This document shows positions 1 to 7,872 of a stretch of DNA of 10,518 bases, in pieces. This stretch comes from Ettlia oleoabundans (Eukaryota; Chlorophyta; Chlorophyceae; Chlamydomonadales): the NCBI GenBank assembly GCA_019693395.1, contig JAAMXP010000151.1, positions 1 through 10,518 on the forward strand, given 5' to 3'. The position numbers and the translations under genes were made by a program. Position 1 is the first letter of the stretch. Each line of letters begins with the position of its first letter. The notes below the pieces were generated by a model. It searched no databases and had not been told where the DNA came from. It worked only from the letters and a program-made list of their open reading frames with translations.

Positions 1-31
1 CCCTTTAAGGCGGGCCTAGCTGTCCGCCCAC

Positions 32-3000
32 CTGACAGCAGCATCCTTCTCCTTCAACAGTGCCCTCAACTCCTTATCCAGCTCGCGAGCCTCCTCAGGC
101 AGCTGTGCGTGCCTTAGCCGCACACGTGAGCCCGCCTCATCAATCAGATCAATGGCCTGCGTTTGGGAATGGGCGGAACAAGAAATCAAGGGCGGGGCGG
201 ACCACGACACACTTGAGCGGTGATTGATGCAAATAACGGGTGGGGCGGATTGAGAAACTCTAGGGTGGTGATAATGGAAAAGGTGGGAAAAAACGCCATG
301 AATCATAGGCACATGTACAGCTTGGTCTGCTGTGGGCACAATATGCACGGCTGCCGCAAGTTTGACTGCCCAGCAAGAACTACTAGTGCGCAACAACACG
401 CTGGCAACCAGCAGCAAATTATCCAGTGGCAGATCAACCAGTAGCAAATAAACCGCCACGCACGCTCAGCACCCATAACGCCAAGGGCTCCCAACCAAAC
501 CAGCCGACCAGGGGCGCCCGGCCTACCTTATCTGGCAGGAAGCGGTCTGAGATGTACTGGCTGCTGAACTTGGCTGCCGCCATGAGGGACTCATCGGTGT
601 ACCGCAGCTTGTGGTGAGCCTCGTACCGCTCGCGCAGGCCCAGCATGATCTCGTACGTCTCTTCCACAGATGGCTCGGGCACGTGCACAGGCTGGAAGCG
701 GCTGCACCCAACAAGCAGGCACATCGATGGGTTGAAAACGCAGGGCGTTGGGTGACTGGATGGGCAAAGAAAGCGCTACCGGGGGCAAGGAGACCCAAGC
801 CTGAAATCTCCACAACAGTCGGGCACCAGCCAGCCAGCCAGTCAGCCAGCCAGCTCGGAACAACAGCCAGAAAAGTGCAGTAAGTGTACATAAAAGTAAC
901 ACATGTGCAGAGCAACAACTACAGCAAAAACAACATGCAAAAGACCTTGCTGCGCAATGCGAGTGCTGGCAGCCGTCACGCCCAAGATCAGGAGCAACAA
1001 CCATGGCTCGCATGCTCACCGCTCCAGAGCAGGGTCCTTCTCAATGTGCTTCCGGTACTCGTCCAGGGTGGTGGCACCAATGCACTGCAGCTCGCCACGC
1101 GCCAGGGCTGGCTTAAGGATGTTTGCGGCGTCAATGGCACCCTCTGCTGCGCCGGCGCCGATCAGAGTGTGCACCTCGTCAATCATCAGGATGATGTCGT
1201 CGTTCTGCACATGAGGAGCGAGGGTGCAAGACAGACACCAGTAAGGGTACTTGCATCAGTCTGCCAGTCACATTGCTTTAAGTACTTATATATCAGAAGA
1301 GAGGGGAACGTCGCCAGTTGTAAGGAGGTGCAGAGGAGACGCTGGAACGAGGGGACGCAAACATCGTCTACTGCTAAAAAGAAACATGGGAACAGCGCTG
1401 CTGTTCGGCCTTTGCACAGGACACCGCTTCACACTTGACCACCATCCACATCACAATTTTTTAGACTTGACTTGCACATGGCCGCTGTCAATGGGCCACA
1501 GTGTCCCATGCCCCCATGCCAGAGAGCTGAAAAATGTCTAACCACCCACAGATGCGCACCTGCTTGATCTCGTCCATCAGCTTCTTCAGCCGCTCCTCAA
1601 ACTCACCACGGTACTTGGTACCGGCAACAAGCAGGCCCATGTCTAGGGTCACCACCTGCAGCCAAGCCAGTTGGTTGATCCCCCCTTGATGACATATGTT
1701 GACACATCGCTACCCTACCTCCCCCCCCGCACATAGTCGTCAACATTGTTTGCTTCCCAAACCGGTCTTCGGTCGGGACAGCACAGCGTTTGCACATGCT
1801 AGAGTAGATGCTAGTGGCAGACAGGGTGCAACGAGAACTCTTCATAAAAACGCCATCCTTGACAGCATGGCAGCACCGTCAAAGAAACAGACCCAACAGA
1901 CCCAATGAAACATGGTGCTAATGTGCAAGAGGGAGAGTGGCGTAGCACTAGCAAGGCCAGGCAGCATCGCAGAGGCTGTCAGCACCTGGCCAACACAGCC
2001 AGCACGAAATGTTCGCTGAGAGGTCCGTTGGTGGAAATGATAGCCCTTGTCAACAACATGCTCCATCTGTACCCACCTGCTTGCCCTCAATCGTCTCAGG
2101 CACATCACCAGTCGCAATCTTCTGGGCCAGGCCCTCGGCCACGGCCGTCTTACCCACACCAGGCTCGCCAATGAGGCACGGATTGTTCTTGGTACGGCGG
2201 CCCAGAATCTGCGGCGGGGGCAGAGCATAGCACACATCCTGATCAGTACCTTGACCCGCAGGGGTGGAATAGGGTGGGGGTGGGGGTGGGGAGACCCTGT
2301 ATCATGGCCCCTGAGCAGCGGCGCCAGCCTCAGCTACATTTGGGACACAAGTTTTCTGGCACAGGGAGAAGGCCAGAACCCGCAAAGCTGACTCATCCCA
2401 CGCCCTTTTGAAAGGCTTCAAACCAGGCACCAACGGCTGTGCGAACAATATGCCCCGTGCTCAAGCAGCAAGGTGGCCGAGCATAACCCCGTGACACAAT
2501 GTAGCAACACTGGAAAACAGAGTGCAAGCTAGCAACCGCTGTGACTCGCTCTGTAAGCAAGGAAGCAAACCCGCCCACACACCTGGGTCACACGCTCGAT
2601 CTCCTTCTTACGACCCACCACAGGGTCCAGCTTGCCCTCCTCAGCCTGCTGCGTCAGGTTGGTGCCGTATTCCTCCAGTGTCGGCATCTTGTTGCTGCCG
2701 CTGGAGCCGCCACCCACGGTGGAGCCCACAGGCTCCTGGCTCTCGCCCACCATGCGAATCACCTGCAGCAAGGCGGCGGCACGGGGCGGCCGGTGGGGGG
2801 TGGGGGGGTGAGGCGGCGGCACGGTGAAGGAACATGCTGGGGTGGCGGCACAGGGGAGAAAGCAAAGTGAGGCGGACTGAAGGCCGGTAGGTACGCATAG
2901 CGGCCCTTGGGTGGGTTTGCTGCTTGTCCGCCTTTTCAGCAGACGCCAGTGTGCCAGTTTTTTTGATCCCCGGATGTTGAGTCCCCGGATCCTGATGAAG

Positions 3001-4319
3001 GGCAGGCATTCCACCTAGAAAGAAAACATAACCCTGCGGGGCCCCTAAGCCAGCTCCTATCCCAGGAAACTCCTGGGTGCTGAAATCATGCGATGGCCGC
3101 CGCCAGCATGAAGAGCAGAATGCCCCCTTTCCAGCCGCCCCGTCACAGCTGCCAATTCAGCTGCTTGGCACCACCCAGGCAGATGGACTGGCACGCCAGC
3201 GCACCTGCGTGCGGATCTTCTGTGGGTCAGCCCCCAGGGTCTCCAGCACACGGGAGGCCACGCCCTCACCCTCGCGCAGCAGGCCCAGCAGGATGTGCTC
3301 AGTGCCAATGTAGTTGTGGCCTGCACACACAGTGGGGCGATCCAACAGCGAAGAGGTGGCACAGGCATTGATAGGATGACTGGCTTGCGAGGTGCAGGCT
3401 GGTAACTCATTGAAGCGTCCAGAGTCTGCCTTACAGTGGTGTTAGAGGTCAGGATTAATTCCAGCAAGACACAAGTGCGGCGGAAGTACTACAACTGTCC
3501 ATAGGCGGCCAACAAGTCGTATACCCAATATGTCAGGTTCCCGACACGCATGCGTGACGGAGGTCTCATGCAGCTGCAAGCCTTGAAACTGCCAGCAGCC
3601 CAGGAACAGTTCGTGGCGCCTGCAGCAGAAGCAACACACCTAGTGCGCGTGCCTCCTCCAGAGAGAGCTCCAGCACTCGCTTAGCGCGTGGGGTGAAGGG
3701 GATCTCCACCGCCACAAAACCGCTGCCGCGTCCAATGATCTTCTCCACCTCAACCCGCGCATCCTTCAGGGTCACCCCCATGGACTTGAGCACCTTAGCA
3801 GCAATGCCTGCAGTTGACAGAGATTAGGAAAAGTCGGCAAGGGTAGGGTAGCCCGGGTGGTAGACGCCCGCGCCCGCCGGACAGCGCCCGCGCCGTCGGC
3901 CTGGCGCCGAAATGCCCGGGCCTGCACCACTGCTCTACCCACCCAGCCAACCGCGCGCCTCCCTCACCTGTGGACTCGCCAATCAGGCCCAGCAGGATCT
4001 GCTCCGTGCCCACAAAGTTGTGGCCCAGCCTGCGCGCCTCCTCCTGGGCCAGCATCACCACCTTAATGGCCTTCTCCGTGAAGCGTTCAAACATCATGCG
4101 CGTCACACGCATGACCTTGACTCCAGAGGAGCGGGCTGCGGCGGAAACCTGGCGCTGCACTGCTGCCTGCAGGGTAGCATTGCTGCTGCTGCCCACGCCG
4201 TCCACCGCGCCTGCCCGACGAAAGCCAGAAAAGGCCACTAGCTGCTGCTGCCGCCGGCTGGCCCGCGCCCCGGCCTGCCGGGGGGCCAGCCTGCTGGAGC
4301 TGGCAATTGTGGTCTGCAT
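32..4319 (-). CDS. CLPC: Chloroplast Hsp100 chaperone ClpC, N-terminal half (partial, 9 exons)
   Basis: This gene encodes a stromal AAA+ unfoldase that feeds substrates to the ClpP/R protease and also acts at the inner-envelope import machinery (family knowledge). Exons read on the minus strand are 4319-3968, 3807-3640, 3320-3205, 2762-2583, 2208-2077, 1655-1560, 1204-1020, 701-527 and 156-32, giving 509 residues; the gene continues past the left edge. Each intron is GT-AG, and every junction keeps frame and restores ClpC sequence. Residues 1 to about 70 are Ser/Ala/Arg-rich, like a transit peptide. Two Clp_N repeats follow (about 77-147 and 155-212), then a linker with [12 protein letters not shown], and the first AAA domain: Walker A GEPGVGKT (286-293), pore loop KYRG (330-333), Walker B ILMIDE (353-358), sensor-1 region GATT (391-394) and arginine pair R410-R411. 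The middle domain begins near the end. The second AAA domain and ClpP-binding loop lie outside the window. An in-frame TGA about 24 bases upstream of ATG 4319 bounds the unspliced frame, but an upstream exon at 4635-4463 could splice in frame. Confidence 0.96.
157..526 (-). other. ClpC intron 8
   Basis: This GT-AG intron of 370 bases separates exon 8 (ending RFLPDK) from exon 9 (starting [11 protein letters not shown]), which are contiguous in ClpC proteins. Nothing else recognisable is present. The short open frames here lack any family signature. Confidence 0.9.
702..1019 (-). other. ClpC intron 7
   Basis: This GT-AG intron of 318 bases splits the codon for the first arginine of the ALERRF arginine-finger motif (CG|C, Arg410). 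It contains the CCAG microsatellite. Confidence 0.9.
826..853. repeat. CCAG tetranucleotide microsatellite in ClpC intron 7
   Basis: About seven CCAG units occur in a row, one with a C-to-T change (CCAGTCAG). The tract lies in the 318-base ClpC intron 702-1019, so it cannot affect the protein. It is likely length-variable between strains. Confidence 0.85.
1205..1559 (-). other. ClpC intron 6
   Basis: This GT-AG intron of 355 bases (donor CAG|GTGCGC, acceptor GTGCAG) sits between the pore-loop exon and the Walker B exon. No nested gene or RNA was recognised. Confidence 0.9.
1656..2076 (-). other. ClpC intron 5
   Basis: This GT-AG intron of 421 bases (donor CAG|GTGGGT, acceptor CTGCAG) lies between the Walker A exon and the pore-loop exon. 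It is lower in GC than the exons. Nothing else was identified. Confidence 0.9.
2272..2291 (+). repeat. G-quadruplex motif in ClpC intron 4
   Basis: Four G-runs (3, 5, 5 and 4 bases) separated by single T bases form a textbook short-loop G-quadruplex pattern on the plus strand. This is the template strand for ClpC. The ClpC transcript carries the C-rich complement, 63-82 bases before the 3' splice site at 2209, so it may also act as a pyrimidine tract. Confidence 0.8.
2771..2824. repeat. G-rich minisatellite-like block in ClpC intron 3
   Basis: The 14-base unit AGGCGGCGGCACGG occurs exactly at 2771-2784 and 2811-2824. Between the copies lies a G-rich stretch with runs of six and seven G separated by one T (2795-2808). 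A degenerate third copy (GGTGGCGGCACAGG) follows near 2840. In the ClpC transcript this is C-rich and ends just before the acceptor of exon 4. Confidence 0.75.
3321..3639 (-). other. ClpC intron 2
   Basis: This GT-AG intron of 319 bases splits the Gly174 codon (G|GC) within the second Clp_N repeat, at EEARAL-G-HNYIG. No other signal was recognised. Confidence 0.9.
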
Positions 4320-4462
4320 GTTTCCTGGGCTGGCCGTCCGTCAGTCAACACAGCCCAACCCGCAAGCCCAATTAGTAATACAACACAGCCAGTTTGGCCC
4401 ACAAGTTGAGCAGGATGATGCTGCTTTCTTCGCATTCCTCTGCTGCCTGGGTCCTGCCTCAC

Positions 4463-4635
4463 CTCACCCCAGGTCCTTCCCGATGGTGCCAGGCTCGGCC
4501 GTCTCGCCGAAGCGCTTCGAAGCGGAATGTTTCAAGGCTTCCAGGAAGTTCCTGCAACTGCCCACTGGGCTGGCAGGAGGGCTTGGTGGTGCAGGGTTGC
4601 CCATGGCGGCGGGCAGCTTTGGCGGCGGTCGCCAT
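4463..4635 (-). other. Possible upstream first exon or leader ORFs of ClpC
   Basis: On the minus strand an ATG at 4635 (context GCAATGGCG) opens 57 codons that begin with a basic, Ala-rich stretch (MATAAKAARR). They reach a good donor, GAG|GTGAGG, ending the exon at 4463. Splicing to the acceptor GGCCAG at 4330 would remove a 133-base intron and enter ClpC exon 1 in frame, adding Ser-Pro-Gly-Asn before the Met at 4319 (61 extra residues in all). Branch-point-like CTAAT and CTGAC lie in that intron. A second ATG at 4604 in another frame has a very strong context (GCCGCCATGG) and encodes 46 codons ending at a TGA. The third-position GC content of both frames is similar, so I cannot say which frame, if either, is translated. 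The block may be an N-terminal extension, a regulatory upstream ORF, or untranslated leader. Confidence 0.4.
4508..4524. repeat. Two overlapping 12-bp perfect palindromes in ClpC leader
   Basis: CGAAGCGCTTCG (4508-4519) and CGCTTCGAAGCG (4513-4524) are each self-complementary and overlap, so CGAAGCG recurs directly with a 10-bp period. Additional GAA and TTC triplets follow up to 4551, including the near-palindrome CTTCCAGGAAG. The spacing does not match a continuous 5-bp-unit heat-shock element, although pairs 10 bp apart would suit a gapped one. The block sits inside the possible upstream ClpC exon, so it may instead be plain coding or leader sequence. Confidence 0.6.
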
Positions 4636-4702
4636 TGCCGAGGTGTTGTAGTTCCAACCTTGTGTTTGCCGTCGGGCGACTGCTAAGCTGGTCTAAGTGT
4701 CA

Positions 4703-4711
4703 TTTTAAATA
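4703..4711 (-). promoter_or_regulatory. TATA-like element upstream of ClpC
   Basis: The minus strand reads TATTTAAAA here, in a locally AT-rich pocket of otherwise GC-rich DNA. It lies about 69 bases before the upstream ATG at 4635 and about 385 bases before the ClpC ATG at 4319. If it is the core promoter, the transcript would start near 4680 and the ATG at 4635 would be the first one met by scanning ribosomes. It is a single short match without experimental support. Confidence 0.35.
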
Positions 4712-4738
4712 CCGCAATCAATGGATTCAGGTTACAGA

Positions 4739-4769
4739 CAGCGTAGTTCAGCAGCAGTGAACTACGCTG
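4739..4769. repeat. Perfect 12-bp inverted repeat (hairpin) in ClpC promoter region
   Basis: The arm CAGCGTAGTTCA (4739-4750) is exactly complementary to TGAACTACGCTG (4758-4769), with a 7-base loop GCAGCAG. It lies about 28 bases upstream of the TATA-like box on the minus strand, outside any recognised coding exon. It could be a dyad binding site for a dimeric regulator, or an RNA hairpin if MCU transcription reads through. No family could be assigned. Confidence 0.85.
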
Positions 4770-5003
4770 CTGTGTGCCCATAGTGCCGAATCCAGTGTGA
4801 AGCAGCCAGTCGCCTGCTCGCCAGAAAAATGCCGCATATGCCGGCAACAGCGCATTCCCTTTAGTTGCGGGAAACACACATTCTACTCCCAGATTCCACC
4901 CAATTTCAGCCGTAGTGTGCAAGGTCTTGCGCATTGAGAGCAGCTGAGGCCGTTGTTCAGCTCCGCACACCCCGGCCACAGGAACGGGTGAGTTGGGTGA
5001 ACA

Positions 5004-5008
5004 TTACA
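5004..5008 (-). terminator. Alternative distal polyadenylation signal TGTAA
   Basis: This is a second minus-strand TGTAA downstream of MCU. Its use would give a long 3' untranslated region, which is common in green algae. It would also place the uncharacterised 202-codon frame (5491-4883) mostly inside the MCU transcript. Confidence 0.25.
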
Positions 5009-5562
5009 GGTGGAATGCCTAAATGCATTGTAAGTGCAGTCAACAAGCAGAAACTTGCTGTCGAGCTGCACACAGCACGCCACATTAGCAAGATGAGCGA
5101 GTTTCAGTGACAAGGGTCGCAGCATGGAAATGGGTCTGGACCCTTTGAAAAGCTCAGCAGGTAGCCCCCTTGATTCTGCCTCTTGGCCTGATGGTGTCTG
5201 CCTGCTTCTTAGCCGCTCCTTGGACGCCTCAGGCATCATAAACTTCATCAACGTCTCCTGCAGGTGCGGCTTTAGGTCGCAAAAATTGCAGGCAGTGTGA
5301 GCAACAGCTCTCGTCACAGACATGGCGGATACCCTGCAAACATGTGTTGCCCAGCCTCCCGTCCCGCCAGCCAGCCAACGTCCGGGTCCTGCACTTGCAG
5401 GTGGGTATAACACACCTACACCCGCAGCCTGTACCTGCGCAATCCATCTGCCCACGCCAGGCTCCACTGGTACCACTTGCGGATAAGGCAACAGACCTGC
5501 TCACTGTACATACGTCTCTGAAAGTGCATTTGTCCAGAAGATTACGCTTTCGTGTTGATTTC

Positions 5563-5567
5563 TTACA
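5563..5567 (-). terminator. Candidate MCU polyadenylation signal TGTAA
   Basis: TGTAA on the minus strand lies about 170 bases downstream of the MCU stop codon. TGTAA is the usual near-upstream polyadenylation motif in chlorophyte green algae (established knowledge). A second copy at 5004-5008 would give a 3' untranslated region of about 730 bases. A five-base motif is expected by chance in this length, so the choice is uncertain. Confidence 0.35.
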
Positions 5568-5736
5568 CATCCATTTACTGCTCAATTCGTTACCACTTGC
5601 CGCTGCTCTGCTTCAAGCAACTTTTAAACACAACATGCTCAAGCTGGACATATGGTGCCATGTTGCCCAGCTGGAGGCACAGACCAAGTAAAAGTTGGCT
5701 GCACATACAACTGGATTCAGACCAAGTCACCAGCGG

Positions 5737-7117
5737 TCAAGCGTCCTTCTTGCCGCCACCCGCTGGTGGTGATCCCTCCCCATGCCCCTGCTGCGGCTGC
5801 CCCTCCTGCCCTCCCTGTGCCGCCGCATGCTGCCATTCAGTCTGGCGCTCTGTTGCCTGAACAAACTCAGTGAGCCGCTGCACCTCCTGCTTCAAGCGTG
5901 CGTAACGCTGCAAGTCAAAACCGGCTCGCTGCAGTTGTGCAGCCTCCCAGCGGCCAACGTACCGATTCAGTGCTGCCTCCCAACCAAATTCGCTGCGAGT
6001 GAGCATGAAGTAGGCATAGCACGCCAGCGCCTGGCCCCCTCCCACAAAAAAACAGATGGGCTCCTGCAGTAAACAGTAGGCGGCAGGCATGTAAGAAAGC
6101 AAGGCAAGCGGCTGGAGGAATGCCAAATGGTCAGGCAGGGCATGTGTCTCTGTGTCACAGGCAGGCGGAAGATGCTGCGCTTGCAAGCTGTTGGGCAGGG
6201 ACGCACCATGACATCCCAAGAAAGCTCGTAGAATGTTAGGCGGTACAGCAGGCCCCATAACGCTAGTTGGGACCCAAGTCCTGCCCACATCAGGCCGGTC
6301 TGCCGCCAGGCTGCTCGCCGCCCAATCTTGGCTTGCTGCTCATCCAAGGTTGTCAGCTCCTCCTTTGCGGACTGCAGCCGCTCGCAGGCCTCGTTCAAGC
6401 TGCTGGGCAAAACCTGTGGGTGACGGGCAGGAATAGGGCTGCACCTTGGAGCCATGACGGCAATGGCAAGGGGATGCTACTGTGCAACACAAGCCTGAGC
6501 GGGTGGTACACAAACGATTGGCTCGATGTGGATGTAATTCGAGGCAGAGACATACCGCCCTTGATTGCTGTGAGTTGGTTTCAAGCCCGGCAACTTGGAT
6601 TGGCATTTGGCAACTCGAACACCGAATCACACCACCTCACCAGCGCCAATGCTTCTGCCACTTCGCCTGGCCGCAGCAGGATGGTGCCTCGCAGGTTTAA
6701 AAGCGCCCCCGACTTCTCAAGCCGGCTAATCACATCTGCTGCCGTCCCTGGTGTGAACCCCCTGCATGAACAGTAGCAGTGCAGGTGGGGCCCTGGGAAC
6801 AGGCGGCGGGCACTGGCGCAGGATGGGGCCAGTGTTCCCGGCAGCTGCTCGGTTCCAGCACTAACGAGACAAGCTCACTTCAGCGTCATGATGTCGAGAA
6901 GCTCTCCGTGAGAAATGGCCGACCGGGCTGCACTCAAGTTTGCCAACTCGCTGTTCAGGAACTCCTGCGCCTGCAAAGCTTTCGCAACCTCTACGGCGTC
7001 CACGGGGGAGTCGGGAATGCTGGCGAACAACGCCACGAGATGCAGCGCTGCTGGGGCTCTTAGCGAAGGACCAACAGCCGAGCCCAGTAGCCGGCCGCCC
7101 AATTGCCTTAGAGCCAT
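5737..7117 (-). CDS. MCU: Mitochondrial calcium uniporter pore subunit (4 exons, complete)
   Basis: This gene encodes the calcium-selective channel of the inner mitochondrial membrane, driven by membrane potential and usually gated by MICU proteins (family knowledge). Exons on the minus strand are 7117-6879, 6761-6641, 6413-6207 and 6063-5737, totalling 297 residues. The start ATG has a good context (CCACATGG). Residues 1 to about 25 are a mitochondrial presequence, with Arg at 4, 9 and 20 and no acidic residue before Asp36. Residues 60-120 form the plant-type N-terminal domain, ending in a hydrophobic/charged segment (ADVISRLEKSGALL). A coiled coil (about 124-155) leads into the first membrane helix (about 159-182), which ends in the signature LTFYELSWDVM-EP. 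The selectivity filter is W186-D187-V188-M189-E190-P191. The second helix follows (about 192-210), then the conserved GFDLQRYARLKQEV segment and coiled coil (237-262), then a Gln/Gly-rich low-complexity tail (about 271-297). Introns are 117, 227 and 143 bases, all GT-AG; the last falls between Met189 and Glu190. Confidence 0.93.
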
Positions 7118-7872
7118 GTGGTGGAGTGTTGATCCTTAACAGAGTGTGACGGAGGGGAACAAAGACGCAGCTGGGGACCCCTGGCCACTGTCGAAAGGAT
7201 GGCACTGCTGCCGGTACAGCATCCTGCATGCAGATGAAGAATGCCATCCAAATGTGTTTCGACAGTTGGTTGAAAGCAACTCCCAGCCCTGCAAACATGA
7301 CAGAATACATGGGTTGCTGCCTTTCCAGCAGGACGCTTAGCTGGAACGCCTGCCGGACTTGAATTGCTGGAGTTGTGGTACCCAACGTCGGTCAGTTGTT
7401 CATATTCGTGTGAACTTTGCAGATTTGCACGCCGAAAGCCAGGGGATTGCGTGCTGCCACATGTAGACAAAATGTGTGGCACCCGTATGATGTGCCCAAC
7501 AACCCAAGGGAAGGCCAGGCAGCGCCGCCGGCATGACAGTAAACCAACTGCCAACCAGACTATGTTTACATAGGCTGGCCGGATGGAAAGCCTGCCCCTG
7601 AACATGCTTCCTTCCATGTTACAACAAGCCAGAGCATTACTACCAGCATCACCGTCCAGGGCTGGCAAGCTGGACAGGCCTGGCCACGCGGCGCCCTGCT
7701 GGCGGCATGACGCCACCTGGAACAACATGTTGCAGAGGCAATTGCTCCCCCATACGCGAATCGCAAGTTGTATGTGTCGTTGCATCCCTTGTTTGCTACG
7801 CGCAAGCGGTGTGCAGGGCTGCAGGAGGAGAACGCAGTTTGCTGCGCACAGTGGTGTGCCCCCAAGATCTCA
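7118..7872. promoter_or_regulatory. Divergent intergenic region between MCU and nucleoporin gene
   Basis: These 755 bases lie between two divergent start codons, so they must hold the 5' ends and promoters of both genes. I see no convincing TATA box. Long open frames cross the region on the minus strand (7785-7108, and 7385-6861 partly over MCU exon 1), but neither joins the MCU frame nor shows a recognisable domain. I take them as chance frames in GC-rich DNA or as untranslated leader. Confidence 0.6.

Larger units (their letters stand above)
4320..5736. other. Intergenic region between MCU and ClpC
   Basis: This 1.4-kb stretch separates the MCU stop from the ClpC start; both genes are on the minus strand. 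The part next to ClpC holds the possible upstream exon, the TATA-like box and the hairpin. The part next to MCU is presumably its 3' untranslated region, with TGTAA motifs at 5563-5567 and 5004-5008. A 202-codon minus-strand frame (5491-4883) crosses the middle but shows no recognisable domain, is Cys-rich without a pattern, and contains one of the TGTAA motifs. I do not call it a gene. Confidence 0.7.

Noticed and set aside
3970..4686. 238-codon plus-strand open frame
   Set aside because: It is antisense to ClpC exon 1 and its leader. The minus strand carries clear Clp_N sequence, and the plus-strand product has no recognisable domain.
6861..7385. 174-codon minus-strand frame with a hydrophobic stretch (MYSVMFAGLGVAFNQL)
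   Set aside because: It overlaps MCU exon 1 in another frame. The hydrophobic part lies in the leader region and has no matching splice context to a downstream exon.
7108..7785. 225-codon minus-strand open frame over the MCU upstream region
   Set aside because: It ends just inside MCU exon 1 in a different frame, has no domain signature, and MCU already has a well-placed start and presequence at 7117.
7768..7872. Upstream in-frame ATG at 7768 for the nucleoporin
   Set aside because: The added 35 residues are Cys-rich and unlike the family. Starting at 7873 puts the Gly/Tyr-rich and KTPYSRP region at the expected distance from the N-terminus.
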